Shown here in pieces: positions 34,101 to 41,950 of a stretch of DNA of 64,000 nucleotides. A program made the translations under genes and the position numbers. A model generated the notes under the pieces. That model searched no databases, had not been told where the DNA came from, and saw only the letters and a program-made list of their open reading frames with translations. The stretch is taken from contig NZ_JADQTO010000031.1 in assembly GCF_015704865.1 (NCBI RefSeq), forward strand, positions 50,208-114,207, given 5' to 3'. Position 1 is the stretch's first letter. Each line of letters starts with the position of its first letter. The DNA is from Actinoplanes aureus. GTDB lineage: Bacteria > Actinomycetota > Actinomycetes > Mycobacteriales > Micromonosporaceae.

Positions 34101-34537
34101 AGATCGACCGCACGCTCGGTGACCAGCGCAGCTGGACGTCCGAGGGCACCGTGCGACTGCGGCGAGTGCCGGGTTCGGCCGGGAACGCCGACTTCACCAT
34201 CTTCCTGGCGTCCGCGCGCACGTCGGAGCGGATGTGCGCGACCGGTGGCCTGCAGACCGCGGGTTTCACCTCGTGCCGGGTGCCCGGCAAGGTGATCATC
34301 AACGCGGACCGGTGGGCCGAGGGGATCGTGGATTACCAGGGGCATCTCGCCGAGTACCGCCAATACGCGATCAACCACGAGGTCGGCCACGAGCTGGGGC
34401 ACGGGCACGAGCTGTGCCCGGGGGAGGGCGAGCCGGCGCCGGTGATGATGCAGCAGACCTACGGTCTCAAGGGCTGCACCCGCAACGCCTGGCCCTATCT
34501 CGACGGCGAACGGTACGCCGGCGAGCCGATGGCCTGA
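31133..34537 (+). CDS. DUF3152 membrane protein with huge repeat region (copy 2)
   Basis: About 1134 residues, a paralogue of the preceding gene. The cytoplasmic part (about 890 residues) is almost all repeats: KTPPA-type pentads, seven copies of a 30-residue unit beginning SDTATGRSRRR, and NARPQ heptads. Then a transmembrane helix (AVLLAYLMVVVVILVIGHQL, about residues 885-904) and an outer DUF3152 domain with NHEVGHELGHGHELC and the same Cys pattern. The DUF3152 part alone is like copy 1; the long basic interior is the novelty. The start is uncertain: ATG 31133 is used, ATG 31200 is possible, and neither has a clear ribosome site. Confidence 0.82.
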   Translation: MANATNGPADPSASGIDRRADAMPEEAQPPPRTLPATATKSMITVPTEPARKPARPPRGPDAGDAPATKTPPPKTPLAETPPAKTLPAKTPPAKTLSAKTPPAETSQVETSQAKTPPAKTPPGETPAVKAPAVKSTSSQATPTRAAARKTATPAARKTATATPAARKTATTAPADPASGEAGNTPATSRRRAAAPAELSAEFTAEHARHAAPSDTATGRSRRRTTEPEAESVADLAHQTAPSDTATGRSRRRTAEPGEPEFVGEQARGPAASDAAGRSRRRAIAPGELEAEFVSEPASQPAASDTTTGRSRRRTAVSADPAGSAAELARRAAVSDTSTGRARRRTAAAEPELGSAVDLDGRSAVSDATAARSRRRIAEPDAESMAELDGRSALSDPAAARARRRAAVAAEPEAEPAAGTTRRATSGTRSRRSSSAAKTADELPASPIPPTDPDATEQAGSPARSTRQRRTPAAQSSAAQSSVAQGSAGQSSAAQISAATQAATEHAGHPPAEMTRGIVELAAERLAASTAAAGRAAEPDADAADQGSRRSATSSARRASRSGDTGLGSRAQGSAGTRPGGGSRPPLASRPPAGPPEAVRPPAGNTSPATGSPHEETGSARPQGGGSRQETGSARQEAGNARPQTGNARPQMSNARPQAGNARPQAGNARPQTGNARPQMSNARPQTGNARPQTGNAGPQAGGARPQGEAYPEPFTWATHPEEPPGPAWKTGQAGAHRATEEQAEVPEAGYPRIANRPPAGLPESVRLPAELPDNLWPPHALLERNNTENIYVPDPVLRDAPDTAADPPPMEAVTEELPGARPYVPPHPAERPDKREDEHEPAFLPAVLGRDDEAEDHVPARSRTKNARHAAPSASPRTLRRRRRAVLLAYLMVVVVILVIGHQLRDDEQPTAPGREAAQRAAEPVGAEPMDVPAATPQAAEGTAEPVGAGEFRYAKGRGPMLGTGGRLHRFRVAAEKTVAAPGPGDFAAEIDRTLGDQRSWTSEGTVRLRRVPGSAGNADFTIFLASARTSERMCATGGLQTAGFTSCRVPGKVIINADRWAEGIVDYQGHLAEYRQYAINHEVGHELGHGHELCPGEGEPAPVMMQQTYGLKGCTRNAWPYLDGERYAGEPMA
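31337..31520 (+). repeat. KTPPA-type 15-bp coding repeat
   Basis: About twelve imperfect 15-bp units of the form AAGACGCCTCCGGCC in the DUF3152 copy 2 gene, giving a Lys/Thr/Pro-rich, histone-H1-like stretch. Confidence 0.8.
31769..32406 (+). repeat. Seven copies of a ~90-bp (30-residue) coding repeat
   Basis: Each unit starts SDTATGRSRRR (variants SDAAGRSRRR, SDPAAARARRR) and continues with an acidic Glu/Ala helix of 18-20 residues. Later copies are more divergent. Each unit puts a cluster of Arg next to Ser/Thr. Confidence 0.85.
33044..33250 (+). repeat. 21-bp coding repeat (NARPQ heptads) with 84-bp higher order
   Basis: About nine units of (T/A/M)(G/S)NARPQ. A block of over 50 bp beginning at 33044 recurs exactly at 33128, 84 bp (four units) later, showing recent tandem duplication. 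Confidence 0.9.
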
Positions 34538-34645
34538 ATATTCCGCGATCCCGCATGCCGGGCCGTGTCGGACGTCATGGGCGTGTTGCCGCTGGACGAG
34601 CAAGAATAGGCGGCGATCCTTACCACCGAACCCGGGGAGTGAACT

Positions 34646-35827
34646 GTGGCTCTGCCCCCGCTCGTCGAGCCGGCCGCCGAGCTGAGCGTCGATGAGATCC
34701 GCCGCTATTCGCGTCACCTGATCATCCCCGATGTCGGGATGGACGGGCAGAAGCGGCTCAAGAACGCCAAGGTCCTCGCCGTGGGCGCGGGCGGCCTCGG
34801 CTCACCGGCGCTGCTGTACCTGGCTGCGGCCGGCGTCGGCACGCTCGGCATCATCGACTTCGACACGGTCGACGAGTCAAACCTCCAGCGCCAGGTCATC
34901 CACGGCGTCTCCGACGTCGGCACGCCCAAGGCGGAGTCGGCGGCGCGCAGCATCGCCGAGATCAACCCGCTGGTCAATGTGGTCATCCACAACACCGCGC
35001 TGGACCGTGACAACGTCAAAGAGATCTTCAGTCAGTACGACCTGATCGTCGACGGCACCGACAACTTCGCGACCCGCTACATGGTCAACGACGCCGCGGT
35101 GCTGCTCGGCAAGCCGTATGTCTGGGGTTCCATCTACCGCTTCGACGGCCAGGCCTCGGTCTTCTGGGAGGAGCACGGTCCCTGCTACCGCTGCCTCTAC
35201 CCGGAGCCCCCGCCGCCCGGCATGGTCCCGAGCTGCGCCGAGGGCGGCGTTCTCGGCGTGCTCTGCGCGTCGATCGGCTCGATCCAGGTCAACGAGGCGA
35301 TCAAGCTGATCACCGGCATCGGTGAGCCGCTGGTCGGGCGCCTGATGGTCTACGACGCCCTGGAGATGAGCTACCGCAAGATCAAGGTGCGGAAGGACCC
35401 GAACTGCGCGCTCTGCGGTGAGAACCCGACCGTCACCGATCTCCTCGAGGACTACGAGGACTTCTGCGGCGCGGTCTCGGTCGAGGCGCAGGAGGCCACG
35501 GCCGGCTCCACCATCACGGCCCGCGAGCTCAAGGACTGGCAGGACTCCGGCAAGGACATCTTCCTGGTCGACGTCCGCGAGCCCGCCGAGTGGGAGATCA
35601 ACCGGATCCCCGGCGCGACCCTGATCCCCAAGGGCGAGATCCTCTCCGGTGAGGCGCTCGCGAAGTTCCCGCAGGACCGGCAGATCGTGCTGCACTGCAA
35701 GTCTGGCGTGCGTTCGGCCGAGGCCCTCGCCGCGCTCAAGACGGCCGGTTTCAAGGACGCCGTGCACGTCCAGGGCGGCATCGTCTCCTGGGTGAACACC
35801 GTCGACCCGTCCCTGCCGTCTTACTGA
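34646..35827 (+). CDS. moeZ: MoeZ: adenylyltransferase/sulfurtransferase (ThiF-rhodanese fusion)
   Basis: A 393-residue two-domain enzyme. The N-terminal ThiF/MoeB adenylation domain has RYSRHLIIPDVG, the ATP loop VGAGGLGSPAL, IDFDTVDESNLQRQ, and paired CxxC zinc sites (CYRC, CALC). The C-terminal rhodanese domain has the active Cys in LHCKSGVRSAEAL. MoeZ activates small sulfur carriers (MoaD, CysO) and thiolates them, for molybdopterin and cysteine synthesis. GTG 34646 follows GGGGAGTG at good spacing. It ends the block conserved with M. tuberculosis Rv3206c-Rv3211, and is closed by a very strong terminator. Confidence 0.95.
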   Translation: MALPPLVEPAAELSVDEIRRYSRHLIIPDVGMDGQKRLKNAKVLAVGAGGLGSPALLYLAAAGVGTLGIIDFDTVDESNLQRQVIHGVSDVGTPKAESAARSIAEINPLVNVVIHNTALDRDNVKEIFSQYDLIVDGTDNFATRYMVNDAAVLLGKPYVWGSIYRFDGQASVFWEEHGPCYRCLYPEPPPPGMVPSCAEGGVLGVLCASIGSIQVNEAIKLITGIGEPLVGRLMVYDALEMSYRKIKVRKDPNCALCGENPTVTDLLEDYEDFCGAVSVEAQEATAGSTITARELKDWQDSGKDIFLVDVREPAEWEINRIPGATLIPKGEILSGEALAKFPQDRQIVLHCKSGVRSAEALAALKTAGFKDAVHVQGGIVSWVNTVDPSLPSY

Positions 35828-35830
35828 CAT

Positions 35831-35872
35831 CTCACGCTGAGGGGCCACTTTCGGGTGACCCCTCAGCGTGAG
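35831..35872 (+). terminator. Strong terminator after moeZ
   Basis: A perfect 14-bp stem, CTCACGCTGAGGGG / CCCCTCAGCGTGAG, beginning 3 nt after the moeZ stop. A further CAC/GTG pair tops the stem around a 6-nt loop. There is no long U-tract. Confidence 0.85.
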
Positions 35873-35915
35873 AATGGCTCAGCGAATCACAGGTTCGGCC
35901 GGTACCGTCACCACC

Positions 35916-36719
35916 GTGGTCGATATAGACGCCGCGATCGGGTACGTGGTCGCCCACGGTGACCCGGTCGAACGGGCTCGATTGTCCTACCTCCGGGCCG
36001 GGCAACCGCCGCCGGAGGAAGTCGTGGACCGCATCGCCTCCGGGCAGATGGCGGACGGCGGCTGGCCGGCATCGGCCGAGGGCGGGGTGCCATCCATCGA
36101 CGCCACCTGTTTCCGCCTCAACGAGCTCGACGACCTCGGCGGCCTGCGCGGCCCCGTCGTCGAGCGCGCCCTGCACTGGCTGGCTGCCGCCCAGCGCGGC
36201 GACGGCACCTGGCAGGAGCACGAGACGCTTGCCGAGCAGGCCCCACCATGGGCGATGCCCGGCGACCCGGAAGCCACCCTGTACCTGACGTCGGTGGCCG
36301 GCTTCTGGCTCACCTCCGCGGCGGTGGAGGCGGACCCGTACCAGACTCGATCCCTCTACGGCGACGTCCTCGGCCGGGCGGCCGCCTGGGTGGTCTCCCA
36401 GCTGCGCCCGGACGGCACCTGGCCGTCCTTCCTGGCAGCCGGCTGGCATGCCGCCGGCCTGCTCAACCAGCAGCAGTACTTCTACGAGTCGGCGCGCGTG
36501 CAGCTGGTGCTGGGCGAGCGGCTGCCGGACATGTCACCGGCGGATGTGGCTTCGATGGCGGCGGTTCTGCGCCGGGTCAATCTCGGTGACGACTGGCTGC
36601 TGCGGAACGCGCGGAAGCGCTTGTCGGAGACCCAGCGCAGCGATGGTGGCTGGGACAGCAACGAGGGCCCGCTCTTCGACGTCAACACGACGCTGACGGC
36701 GCTGCGCGCCTGCCGCTGA
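35916..36719 (+). CDS. Prenyltransferase/squalene-oxidase-repeat protein
   Basis: About 267 residues of alpha-alpha toroid repeats with squalene-cyclase-like QW-type motifs: DGGWPASAEG, WLAAAQRGDGTW, LRPDGTWPSF, and SDGGWDSNEG. No catalytic DxDD or DCTAE motif is visible, so it may be a binding toroid, not a cyclase. The frame is open back to ATG 35874, but that lies 2 nt after the moeZ terminator with no ribosome site. GTG 35916 is preceded 7 nt upstream by TACCGT, a TAnnnT -10 box, so a leaderless mRNA is likely. It converges with the glycosyltransferase. Confidence 0.75.
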   Translation: MVDIDAAIGYVVAHGDPVERARLSYLRAGQPPPEEVVDRIASGQMADGGWPASAEGGVPSIDATCFRLNELDDLGGLRGPVVERALHWLAAAQRGDGTWQEHETLAEQAPPWAMPGDPEATLYLTSVAGFWLTSAAVEADPYQTRSLYGDVLGRAAAWVVSQLRPDGTWPSFLAAGWHAAGLLNQQQYFYESARVQLVLGERLPDMSPADVASMAAVLRRVNLGDDWLLRNARKRLSETQRSDGGWDSNEGPLFDVNTTLTALRACR

Positions 36720-36724
36720 ACAGC

Positions 36725-36755
36725 CGAAACGCTCGCCCTGAGGGCGAGCGTTTCG
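36725..36755. terminator. Bidirectional terminator
   Basis: A perfect 14-bp stem CGAAACGCTCGCCC / GGGCGAGCGTTTCG with a 3-nt TGA loop, between the convergent toroid-protein and glycosyltransferase genes. Confidence 0.8.
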
Positions 36756-36767
36756 ACGTCCGGAGAG

Positions 36768-37943
36768 CTACGCGGTAGCGAGCGGGTTCAGCTTCCGCGA
36801 CGATCGCGACCGGCGGGCTCGGATGAATCCGGCATTCCGATCGGCAACCGCCATCCGTACGTACCAGATGGCGCCGAGCGGAGTCATGACCAGGCTGTTG
36901 AACAGCGAATAGAGGGGGAGCAGCAGGAGCCACGGTGTCCGTACGCGCCAGTGGACGCACACGGTCGCGACGAAGTGCAACCCGAAGATCACCAGCAGCG
37001 CCCATCCTCCGGTGGCCAGCGTGACCCAGCGCAGCGGCAGCCCGAGGGTGGTCACGATGGCGCCGTAGATCCAGAAGACCGGGTGCCGGACGAGCAGGTG
37101 CAGGTTCATGACGAACAGCCGGAACTCGCCGCCGGACCAGGCGAGCCGCTGCCGGTACCAGCTCTTGACGGTGTCCGGCACGGCGGTGCTCACCGCGAAC
37201 GGCAGGTGGCCGATCCGGTATCCGAGCGCCTTCGCCAGCAGGCCGGCCTCGACGTCGTTGCCCTGGAAGAACAGCGAGTGGCGGCGCATGACCGCACGGT
37301 GTGCCTCAGCCCGTGCCACGTGGCAGGCGCCTGACACCTGCCACGGCGCGATGTGCCGGAGCTTCATGGCGCTGCGGTATTCGTACGCTTGGAGCTGCCC
37401 GAGCGCGGTTCCGGTGTTCGACGGCACGAGCGGTACGGACGCGAAGTCGTAACCGTTGGCCGCCAGCATTCCCACGAGTTCGCCGAACGGCCGCTCGGTG
37501 ACGCTGTCGGCATCGATGCAGACGACGTACGCCGCGCGGACCACGTGTTCGAGCGCTTCCCGGACGAGCATGTCGCGGGCCGCGCCCGAGGTGGCGCGCC
37601 GGCCGTCGGAGCCGATGCCCCCGGCCACGGCTTCGGCCCGATAGATCCGGAAGCCGTTCTTCTCAGCGATGCCGGCCAGGTCGCGGTAGAACGCCGCGGT
37701 CTCGCCGTTCGTCGTGCAGAGCAGGACCTTGGCGCCGTACTGGCGCAGGTAGTCCACATTCTCCAGATAGGAGACCGATCCGTAGATCGGAACCAGGATC
37801 TCGAAGTCCTCGTTCGGGGACCCCGCCGACGGCTTCCGTCCGGTGAATCCCGCCACGAGCGCGGGAGCACGATCGATCAGGACCCAGACCACCGGGATCA
37901 CCAGGAAGGACAGGACGACGACCCACCAGGCCACCTGGGTCAT
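36768..37943 (-). CDS. Membrane glycosyltransferase family 2
   Basis: A 391-residue processive-type GT2 enzyme. An N-terminal transmembrane helix (about 5-24) precedes a GT-A domain with ILVPIYGS, the DxD-type motif VVCIDADSV, QGNDVE, and QRLAW (QxxRW-like). Three hydrophobic segments follow near the C-terminus. It resembles hyaluronan/chitin-synthase-like transferases that extend a polysaccharide and export it. The donor sugar is unknown. Its ATG overlaps the stop of the upstream dehydratase gene (ATGA), so the two act in one pathway, probably for a cell-surface glycan. Confidence 0.88.
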   Translation of the reverse strand: MTQVAWWVVVLSFLVIPVVWVLIDRAPALVAGFTGRKPSAGSPNEDFEILVPIYGSVSYLENVDYLRQYGAKVLLCTTNGETAAFYRDLAGIAEKNGFRIYRAEAVAGGIGSDGRRATSGAARDMLVREALEHVVRAAYVVCIDADSVTERPFGELVGMLAANGYDFASVPLVPSNTGTALGQLQAYEYRSAMKLRHIAPWQVSGACHVARAEAHRAVMRRHSLFFQGNDVEAGLLAKALGYRIGHLPFAVSTAVPDTVKSWYRQRLAWSGGEFRLFVMNLHLLVRHPVFWIYGAIVTTLGLPLRWVTLATGGWALLVIFGLHFVATVCVHWRVRTPWLLLLPLYSLFNSLVMTPLGAIWYVRMAVADRNAGFIRARRSRSSRKLNPLATA

Positions 37944-39040
37944 CGGGCTCCCACCAGGTCGTGGCTGTGTGCGGCGGTGCTGTGCAGCAGGTCCCAGAGC
38001 AGCTCGCGAAGTTCCTCGGTGCCCAGGACCGCCGCCGCGGTCGCGATGCGGTCCACCTCGTCCAGCAGCGCGATCTGCGCCGGGCCGTTGGCGGTGACCG
38101 CGGAAACCCGCGGGTGCCGGGTGCTGGTCAGGTTCTCGATGCTGTCCAGCAGTTCCTCGTGCAGCTTCTCGCCCGGCCGCAGTCCGGTGTAGACGATCTG
38201 CGGCTCCGCGTCGAGCGCCACGGCGAACCGGCGCACCAGGTCCTCGATGCTGACCGGGTCGCCCATGTCCAGCACGTACGTCTCACCGGCCTGCGCCATC
38301 TCGCCGGCCTCGATGACGAGCCCGGCCGCCTCCGGAATGGTCATGAAGAACCGCGTGATCCGGGGGTCGGTGATGGTGACCGGCAGGCCGTTGCTGAGCT
38401 GCCAGTGCAGCGTCGGAAGGAACGAGCCACGGCTGCCGAGGACGTTTCCGAACCGCACGGAGGCGACCTGCATCGAGCTGCCCGCCCAGGCGGCCACGAC
38501 ACGCTCGGCGAGACGCTTGGTGGCGCCGAGGACGCTGCTCGGCGCGGCGGCCTTGTCCGTCGAGATGTTGACGAACGTGGTGGTGCCGGCGTTCGCGGCC
38601 GCGGCGACGACGTTGGCGGTGCCGATGAGGTTGCTCTTGACGCCCTCGGCCGGGTAGCGCTCCAACAGCGGCAGGTGCTTGTGCGCGGCGGCGTGGAACA
38701 CGATGTCGGGACGGATCTGCTCCATCAGCCGGTGCATGGTGTGCCCGTCACGGATGTCCGCCAGAACCGTACGGTCGTCGTCCAGCAGACCGTGCCCGTT
38801 CAGCTCCACCTGGAGGCTGTGCAGGGCGCCCTCGTCGTGGTCGAGCAGGTAGACCGGACCGGGGGAGAGCCGATGCACCTGGCGCACGATCTCGCTGCCG
38901 ATGGAGCCGCCGGCGCCGGTCACGAGCACCGACCGGCCCTTGATCGAGGCCCGCGCCGCAGCGCTGTACGTCGGTTCGGTGCTCTTGCCGAGCAGCTGGG
39001 CAAGAGTGGCCGGGTCGGCCAGGAACTGGTTCTGGTGCAT
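37940..39040 (-). CDS. Polysaccharide-biosynthesis NDP-sugar dehydratase (CapD/FlaA1-like)
   Basis: A 366-residue soluble SDR of the extended class. Cofactor loop TGAGGSIGSE, AAHKHLPLLE, NISTDKAAAPSSVLGATKR (Ser/Asp/Lys in place of the usual catalytic Tyr triad, typical of FlaA1/PglF 4,6-dehydratases), RFGNVLGS, and GLRPGEKLHEEL. The membrane part of full-length CapD is missing, as in the short FlaA1 form. It probably converts UDP-GlcNAc to a 4-keto-6-deoxy sugar. ATG 39040 has AAGGAG at 8-nt spacing. It is coupled to the glycosyltransferase (4-nt overlap). Confidence 0.9.
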   Translation of the reverse strand: MHQNQFLADPATLAQLLGKSTEPTYSAAARASIKGRSVLVTGAGGSIGSEIVRQVHRLSPGPVYLLDHDEGALHSLQVELNGHGLLDDDRTVLADIRDGHTMHRLMEQIRPDIVFHAAAHKHLPLLERYPAEGVKSNLIGTANVVAAAANAGTTTFVNISTDKAAAPSSVLGATKRLAERVVAAWAGSSMQVASVRFGNVLGSRGSFLPTLHWQLSNGLPVTITDPRITRFFMTIPEAAGLVIEAGEMAQAGETYVLDMGDPVSIEDLVRRFAVALDAEPQIVYTGLRPGEKLHEELLDSIENLTSTRHPRVSAVTANGPAQIALLDEVDRIATAAAVLGTEELRELLWDLLHSTAAHSHDLVGAR

Positions 39041-39294
39041 CGAGCGATCTCCTTGGGTTGACCAAGGACGTCGGTTTCGCCGCTGGCTCCCCGCCGGACA
39101 TGGGCGACCAACTCGCCCGGCGGTTCTGTGCCTCGCCCACGGCCCAGGTGCGGGCCGTCTGGAAATATCCTGCCTTCGCCCGATTTCTCCAGCATCAGCC
39201 GATCGGTCAGGATTACGGTGAGTGACGGCCATCCGGGCGATCGCGGCGCGCTCGGCAGGCTGTGGACGAAGTGTGGAGATGTGTCGCAGATCCC

Positions 39295-39516
39295 ATGCCG
39301 AAGCCCTGGTTCCAGCGGGTGTCGGCCTATCTTCGGCGCGTGCTGTTCTTCGACGACCACGACGCCGACGGCGGGCCCGGTGAACCGGACCCGCCATCAA
39401 CGGTGCGTGACCACCGCGCCGCGCTCATCGCCTCGGTGCTCGGCACCGCCGTCCTGATCGTGTTCCTGGTCGGCTCGCTCCTGGCCGGCTCGCTGTTGCT
39501 GCGGTTCCTCGCCTGA
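39295..39516 (+). CDS. Small single-pass membrane protein
   Basis: A 73-residue hypothetical protein: a basic/amphipathic start (MPKPWFQRVSAYLRRVLFF), an acidic middle (DDHDADGG), and a C-terminal transmembrane helix (LIASVLGTAVLIVFLVGSLL). It diverges from the dehydratase across a 254-bp gap that holds no other gene, and converges with proA 6 bp away. Coding bias supports it weakly. Function unknown. Confidence 0.5.
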   Translation: MPKPWFQRVSAYLRRVLFFDDHDADGGPGEPDPPSTVRDHRAALIASVLGTAVLIVFLVGSLLAGSLLLRFLA

Positions 39517-39522
39517 CAGCCG

Positions 39523-40764
39523 TCAGCGGGTGTGGCCGTTCCCGGTGACGACGTACTTCGTCGAGGTCAGCTCGGGCAGGCCCATCGGGCCGCGGGCGTG
39601 CAGTTTCTGCGTGCTGATGCCGATCTCCGCGCCGAAGCCGAACTCGCCGCCGTCGGTGAAACGGGTCGACGCGTTGACCATCACGGCCGCGGCGTCCACG
39701 CCGGCGACGAAACGCCGGGTCGCGGTGGTGGACTCGCTGACGATGGCCTCGGTGTGGCCGGTGCCGAAGCGGCGGATGTGGTCGAGGGCGTCGTCCAGGG
39801 AGTCGACGATCCCCACCGAGATGTCGGGGGACAGGTACTCCGTACCCCAATCCTCTTCGGTGGCCTGGACCACCGCATCGCTGTAGCCGGCCACCCGGGC
39901 GTCGCCGTGCACGGTGACGCCCTTGACCTCGAACTCTTCCAGCACGAGCGGCAGGAACGAGTCCGCGATCTCGGTGTGCACCAGCAGTGACTCCGCGGTG
40001 TTGCAGGTGGAGTAGCGCTGGGTCTTGGAGTTGACCGTCACCGCGAGGGCTTTCTCCAGGTCGGCGGCCGCGTCGACGTAGACGTGGCAGTTGCCGACGC
40101 CGGTCTCGATCACCGGCACCGTGGACTGCTCGACCACCGTCTTGATCAGGGAGGCACCACCGCGCGGGATCAGCACGTCGACCAGGCCACGGGCCCGCAT
40201 CAACTCCTTCACCGAGTCGCGGGTGGTGGCGTCCAGGAGCTGGATGGCGTTGGCCGGCAGGCCCGCGTCGGCGACCGCCTTGCGCAGCACCGAGACGATC
40301 GCCGCGTTCGAGGAGAACGCCGAGCCGGAACCGCGCAGCAGCGCCGCGTTGCCGGACTTGAGGCAGATGCCGGCGGCGTCGGCGGTCACGTTCGGCCGGC
40401 CCTCGTAGATCATGCCGACCACGCCGAACGGCACCCGGACCTGCCGCAGCTCCAACCCGTTCGCCAGGGTGGAGCCGCGGACCACGTCACCGATCGGGTC
40501 CGGCAGGGCGGCGAGCTGGCGCAGGCCGTCGGCCATCGCGGCCACCCGCTCGGTGGTCAGGGTCAGGCGGTCGATCATCGCCTCGGACAGGCCGCCCTCG
40601 CGGCCGTTGCGGATGTCGACCTGGTTCGCCGCGACGATGTCGTCGCTGCGTTCCACCAGGCGGTCGGCCATCAGCAGCAACGCCCGGTCCTTCTCGGCGC
40701 GGGTCGCCCCGGCCAGGTCGATGGCGGCGACCCTGGCTGCGGACGCCTGCTCCAGCACGCTCAT
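39523..40764 (-). CDS. proA: Glutamate-5-semialdehyde dehydrogenase
   Basis: A 413-residue gamma-glutamyl phosphate reductase, the second enzyme of proline synthesis (NADPH-dependent reduction of glutamyl-5-phosphate). Motifs: VRVPFGVVGMIYEGRPNV, RGSGSAFSSNAAI, catalytic Cys in QRYSTCNTAESLLVH, and VMVNASTRFTDGGEFGFGAEIGIS (read as two pieces). It follows proB by 11 bp on the same strand. Full length, all key residues present. Confidence 0.97.
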   Translation of the reverse strand: MSVLEQASAARVAAIDLAGATRAEKDRALLLMADRLVERSDDIVAANQVDIRNGREGGLSEAMIDRLTLTTERVAAMADGLRQLAALPDPIGDVVRGSTLANGLELRQVRVPFGVVGMIYEGRPNVTADAAGICLKSGNAALLRGSGSAFSSNAAIVSVLRKAVADAGLPANAIQLLDATTRDSVKELMRARGLVDVLIPRGGASLIKTVVEQSTVPVIETGVGNCHVYVDAAADLEKALAVTVNSKTQRYSTCNTAESLLVHTEIADSFLPLVLEEFEVKGVTVHGDARVAGYSDAVVQATEEDWGTEYLSPDISVGIVDSLDDALDHIRRFGTGHTEAIVSESTTATRRFVAGVDAAAVMVNASTRFTDGGEFGFGAEIGISTQKLHARGPMGLPELTSTKYVVTGNGHTR

Positions 40765-40775
40765 GACTAACCCCT

Positions 40776-41897
40776 TTACAAGAGCACCAGGTCGTCGCGG
40801 TGGACGACCTCTCGTTCATAACCCGGACCGAGGGCCGCGGCCAACTCCGGGGTGGACCGGCCCAGCAATGCGGGCAGTTCCACGGCGTCGTAGTTGACCA
40901 GGCCGCGTGCCACCGGGACCCCCGAGCCGGCGTCGACCAGGTCGACCGGATCGCCGGCCGCGAAGGAGCCGTCCACCGCGGTGATCCCGGCCGGCAACAG
41001 CGACTTGCGGCGGGCCACCACGGCCGCGACCGCGCCCGCGTCCAGATGCAGGCGGCCGCGCGGGGAGGTGGCGTGTGCCAGCCAGAAGAGCCGGGCGGCC
41101 GGACGTTTCCCGGCGGCCTGGAACAGCGTCCCGACCTCCTCGCCGGAGAGCGCCGGCCCGGCCATCGGCGCGGCGGTCAGCACCACCGGGATGCCGAATC
41201 CGGTGGCGATCCGGGCCGCCTCGACCTTGGTGACCATGCCGCCGGTGCCGACCCCGGAACGACCCGGCGACGCGATGTTGATGTCGGCCAGGTCCGAATC
41301 GTCAGCGACATAGGAGATGCGGCGTGACAGCGGGTCGGCGGGATTGCCGGTGTAGAGCGCGTCCACATCGGAGAGCAGCACCAGCAGATCGGCGTCGACC
41401 AGGGCGGCGACCAGCGCGGCCAGCCGGTCGTTGTCGCCGAACCGGATCTCCTCGGTGGCGACCGTGTCGTTCTCGTTGACGACCGGCAGCGCGCCGAGGT
41501 CGAGCAGTTTCCGCAACGTCCGGTACGCGTTGCGGTAGTGCGCCCGCCGGGTCACGTCGTCCACGGTGAGCAGCACCTGGCCGACCGTCAGGCCGTACCG
41601 GGCGAAACCCGTGGTGTAGCGCCCGATCAGCAGGCCCTGGCCGACCGATGCGGCGGCCTGCTGGGTGGCCAGGTCACGCGGTCGGCGGCGGAGCTGCAAC
41701 GGGGCCAGCCCGGCGGCGATCGCGCCGCTGGAGACGAGGACCACCTCGTGTCCACTGGTGGCCAGCTTGCCCAGAATGTCGACCAGAGCGTCGACACGTT
41801 GCTCGTCGATGCCGCCCGACGCGGTGGTCAGTGAGGACGACCCCACTTTCACCACGATCCGGCGCGCACCGGTCACCACTTCTCGCACCCGGCCCAT
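40776..41897 (-). CDS. proB: Glutamate 5-kinase with PUA domain
   Basis: A 373-residue enzyme phosphorylating glutamate with ATP, the first and proline-inhibited step of proline synthesis. The amino-acid-kinase domain has VVKVGSSSLT, VSSGAIAAG, VNENDTVAT, FGDNDRLAA, and GTGGMVTKVEAA. The C-terminal PUA domain (about 285-365: GRLHLDAGAV, GSFAAGDPVDLV, GLVNYDAVEL) matches the two-domain form. ATG 41897 is chosen; an in-frame start 60 nt upstream adds only a weak extension. The gene is divergent from the alkyltransferase-like gene. Confidence 0.96.
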   Translation of the reverse strand: MGRVREVVTGARRIVVKVGSSSLTTASGGIDEQRVDALVDILGKLATSGHEVVLVSSGAIAAGLAPLQLRRRPRDLATQQAAASVGQGLLIGRYTTGFARYGLTVGQVLLTVDDVTRRAHYRNAYRTLRKLLDLGALPVVNENDTVATEEIRFGDNDRLAALVAALVDADLLVLLSDVDALYTGNPADPLSRRISYVADDSDLADINIASPGRSGVGTGGMVTKVEAARIATGFGIPVVLTAAPMAGPALSGEEVGTLFQAAGKRPAARLFWLAHATSPRGRLHLDAGAVAAVVARRKSLLPAGITAVDGSFAAGDPVDLVDAGSGVPVARGLVNYDAVELPALLGRSTPELAAALGPGYEREVVHRDDLVLL

Positions 41898-41950
41898 TGT
41901 GCTCGGCTGGCCGGTGTCGATCGTTGTCAGATCCCATATCGTGGCGGGTG

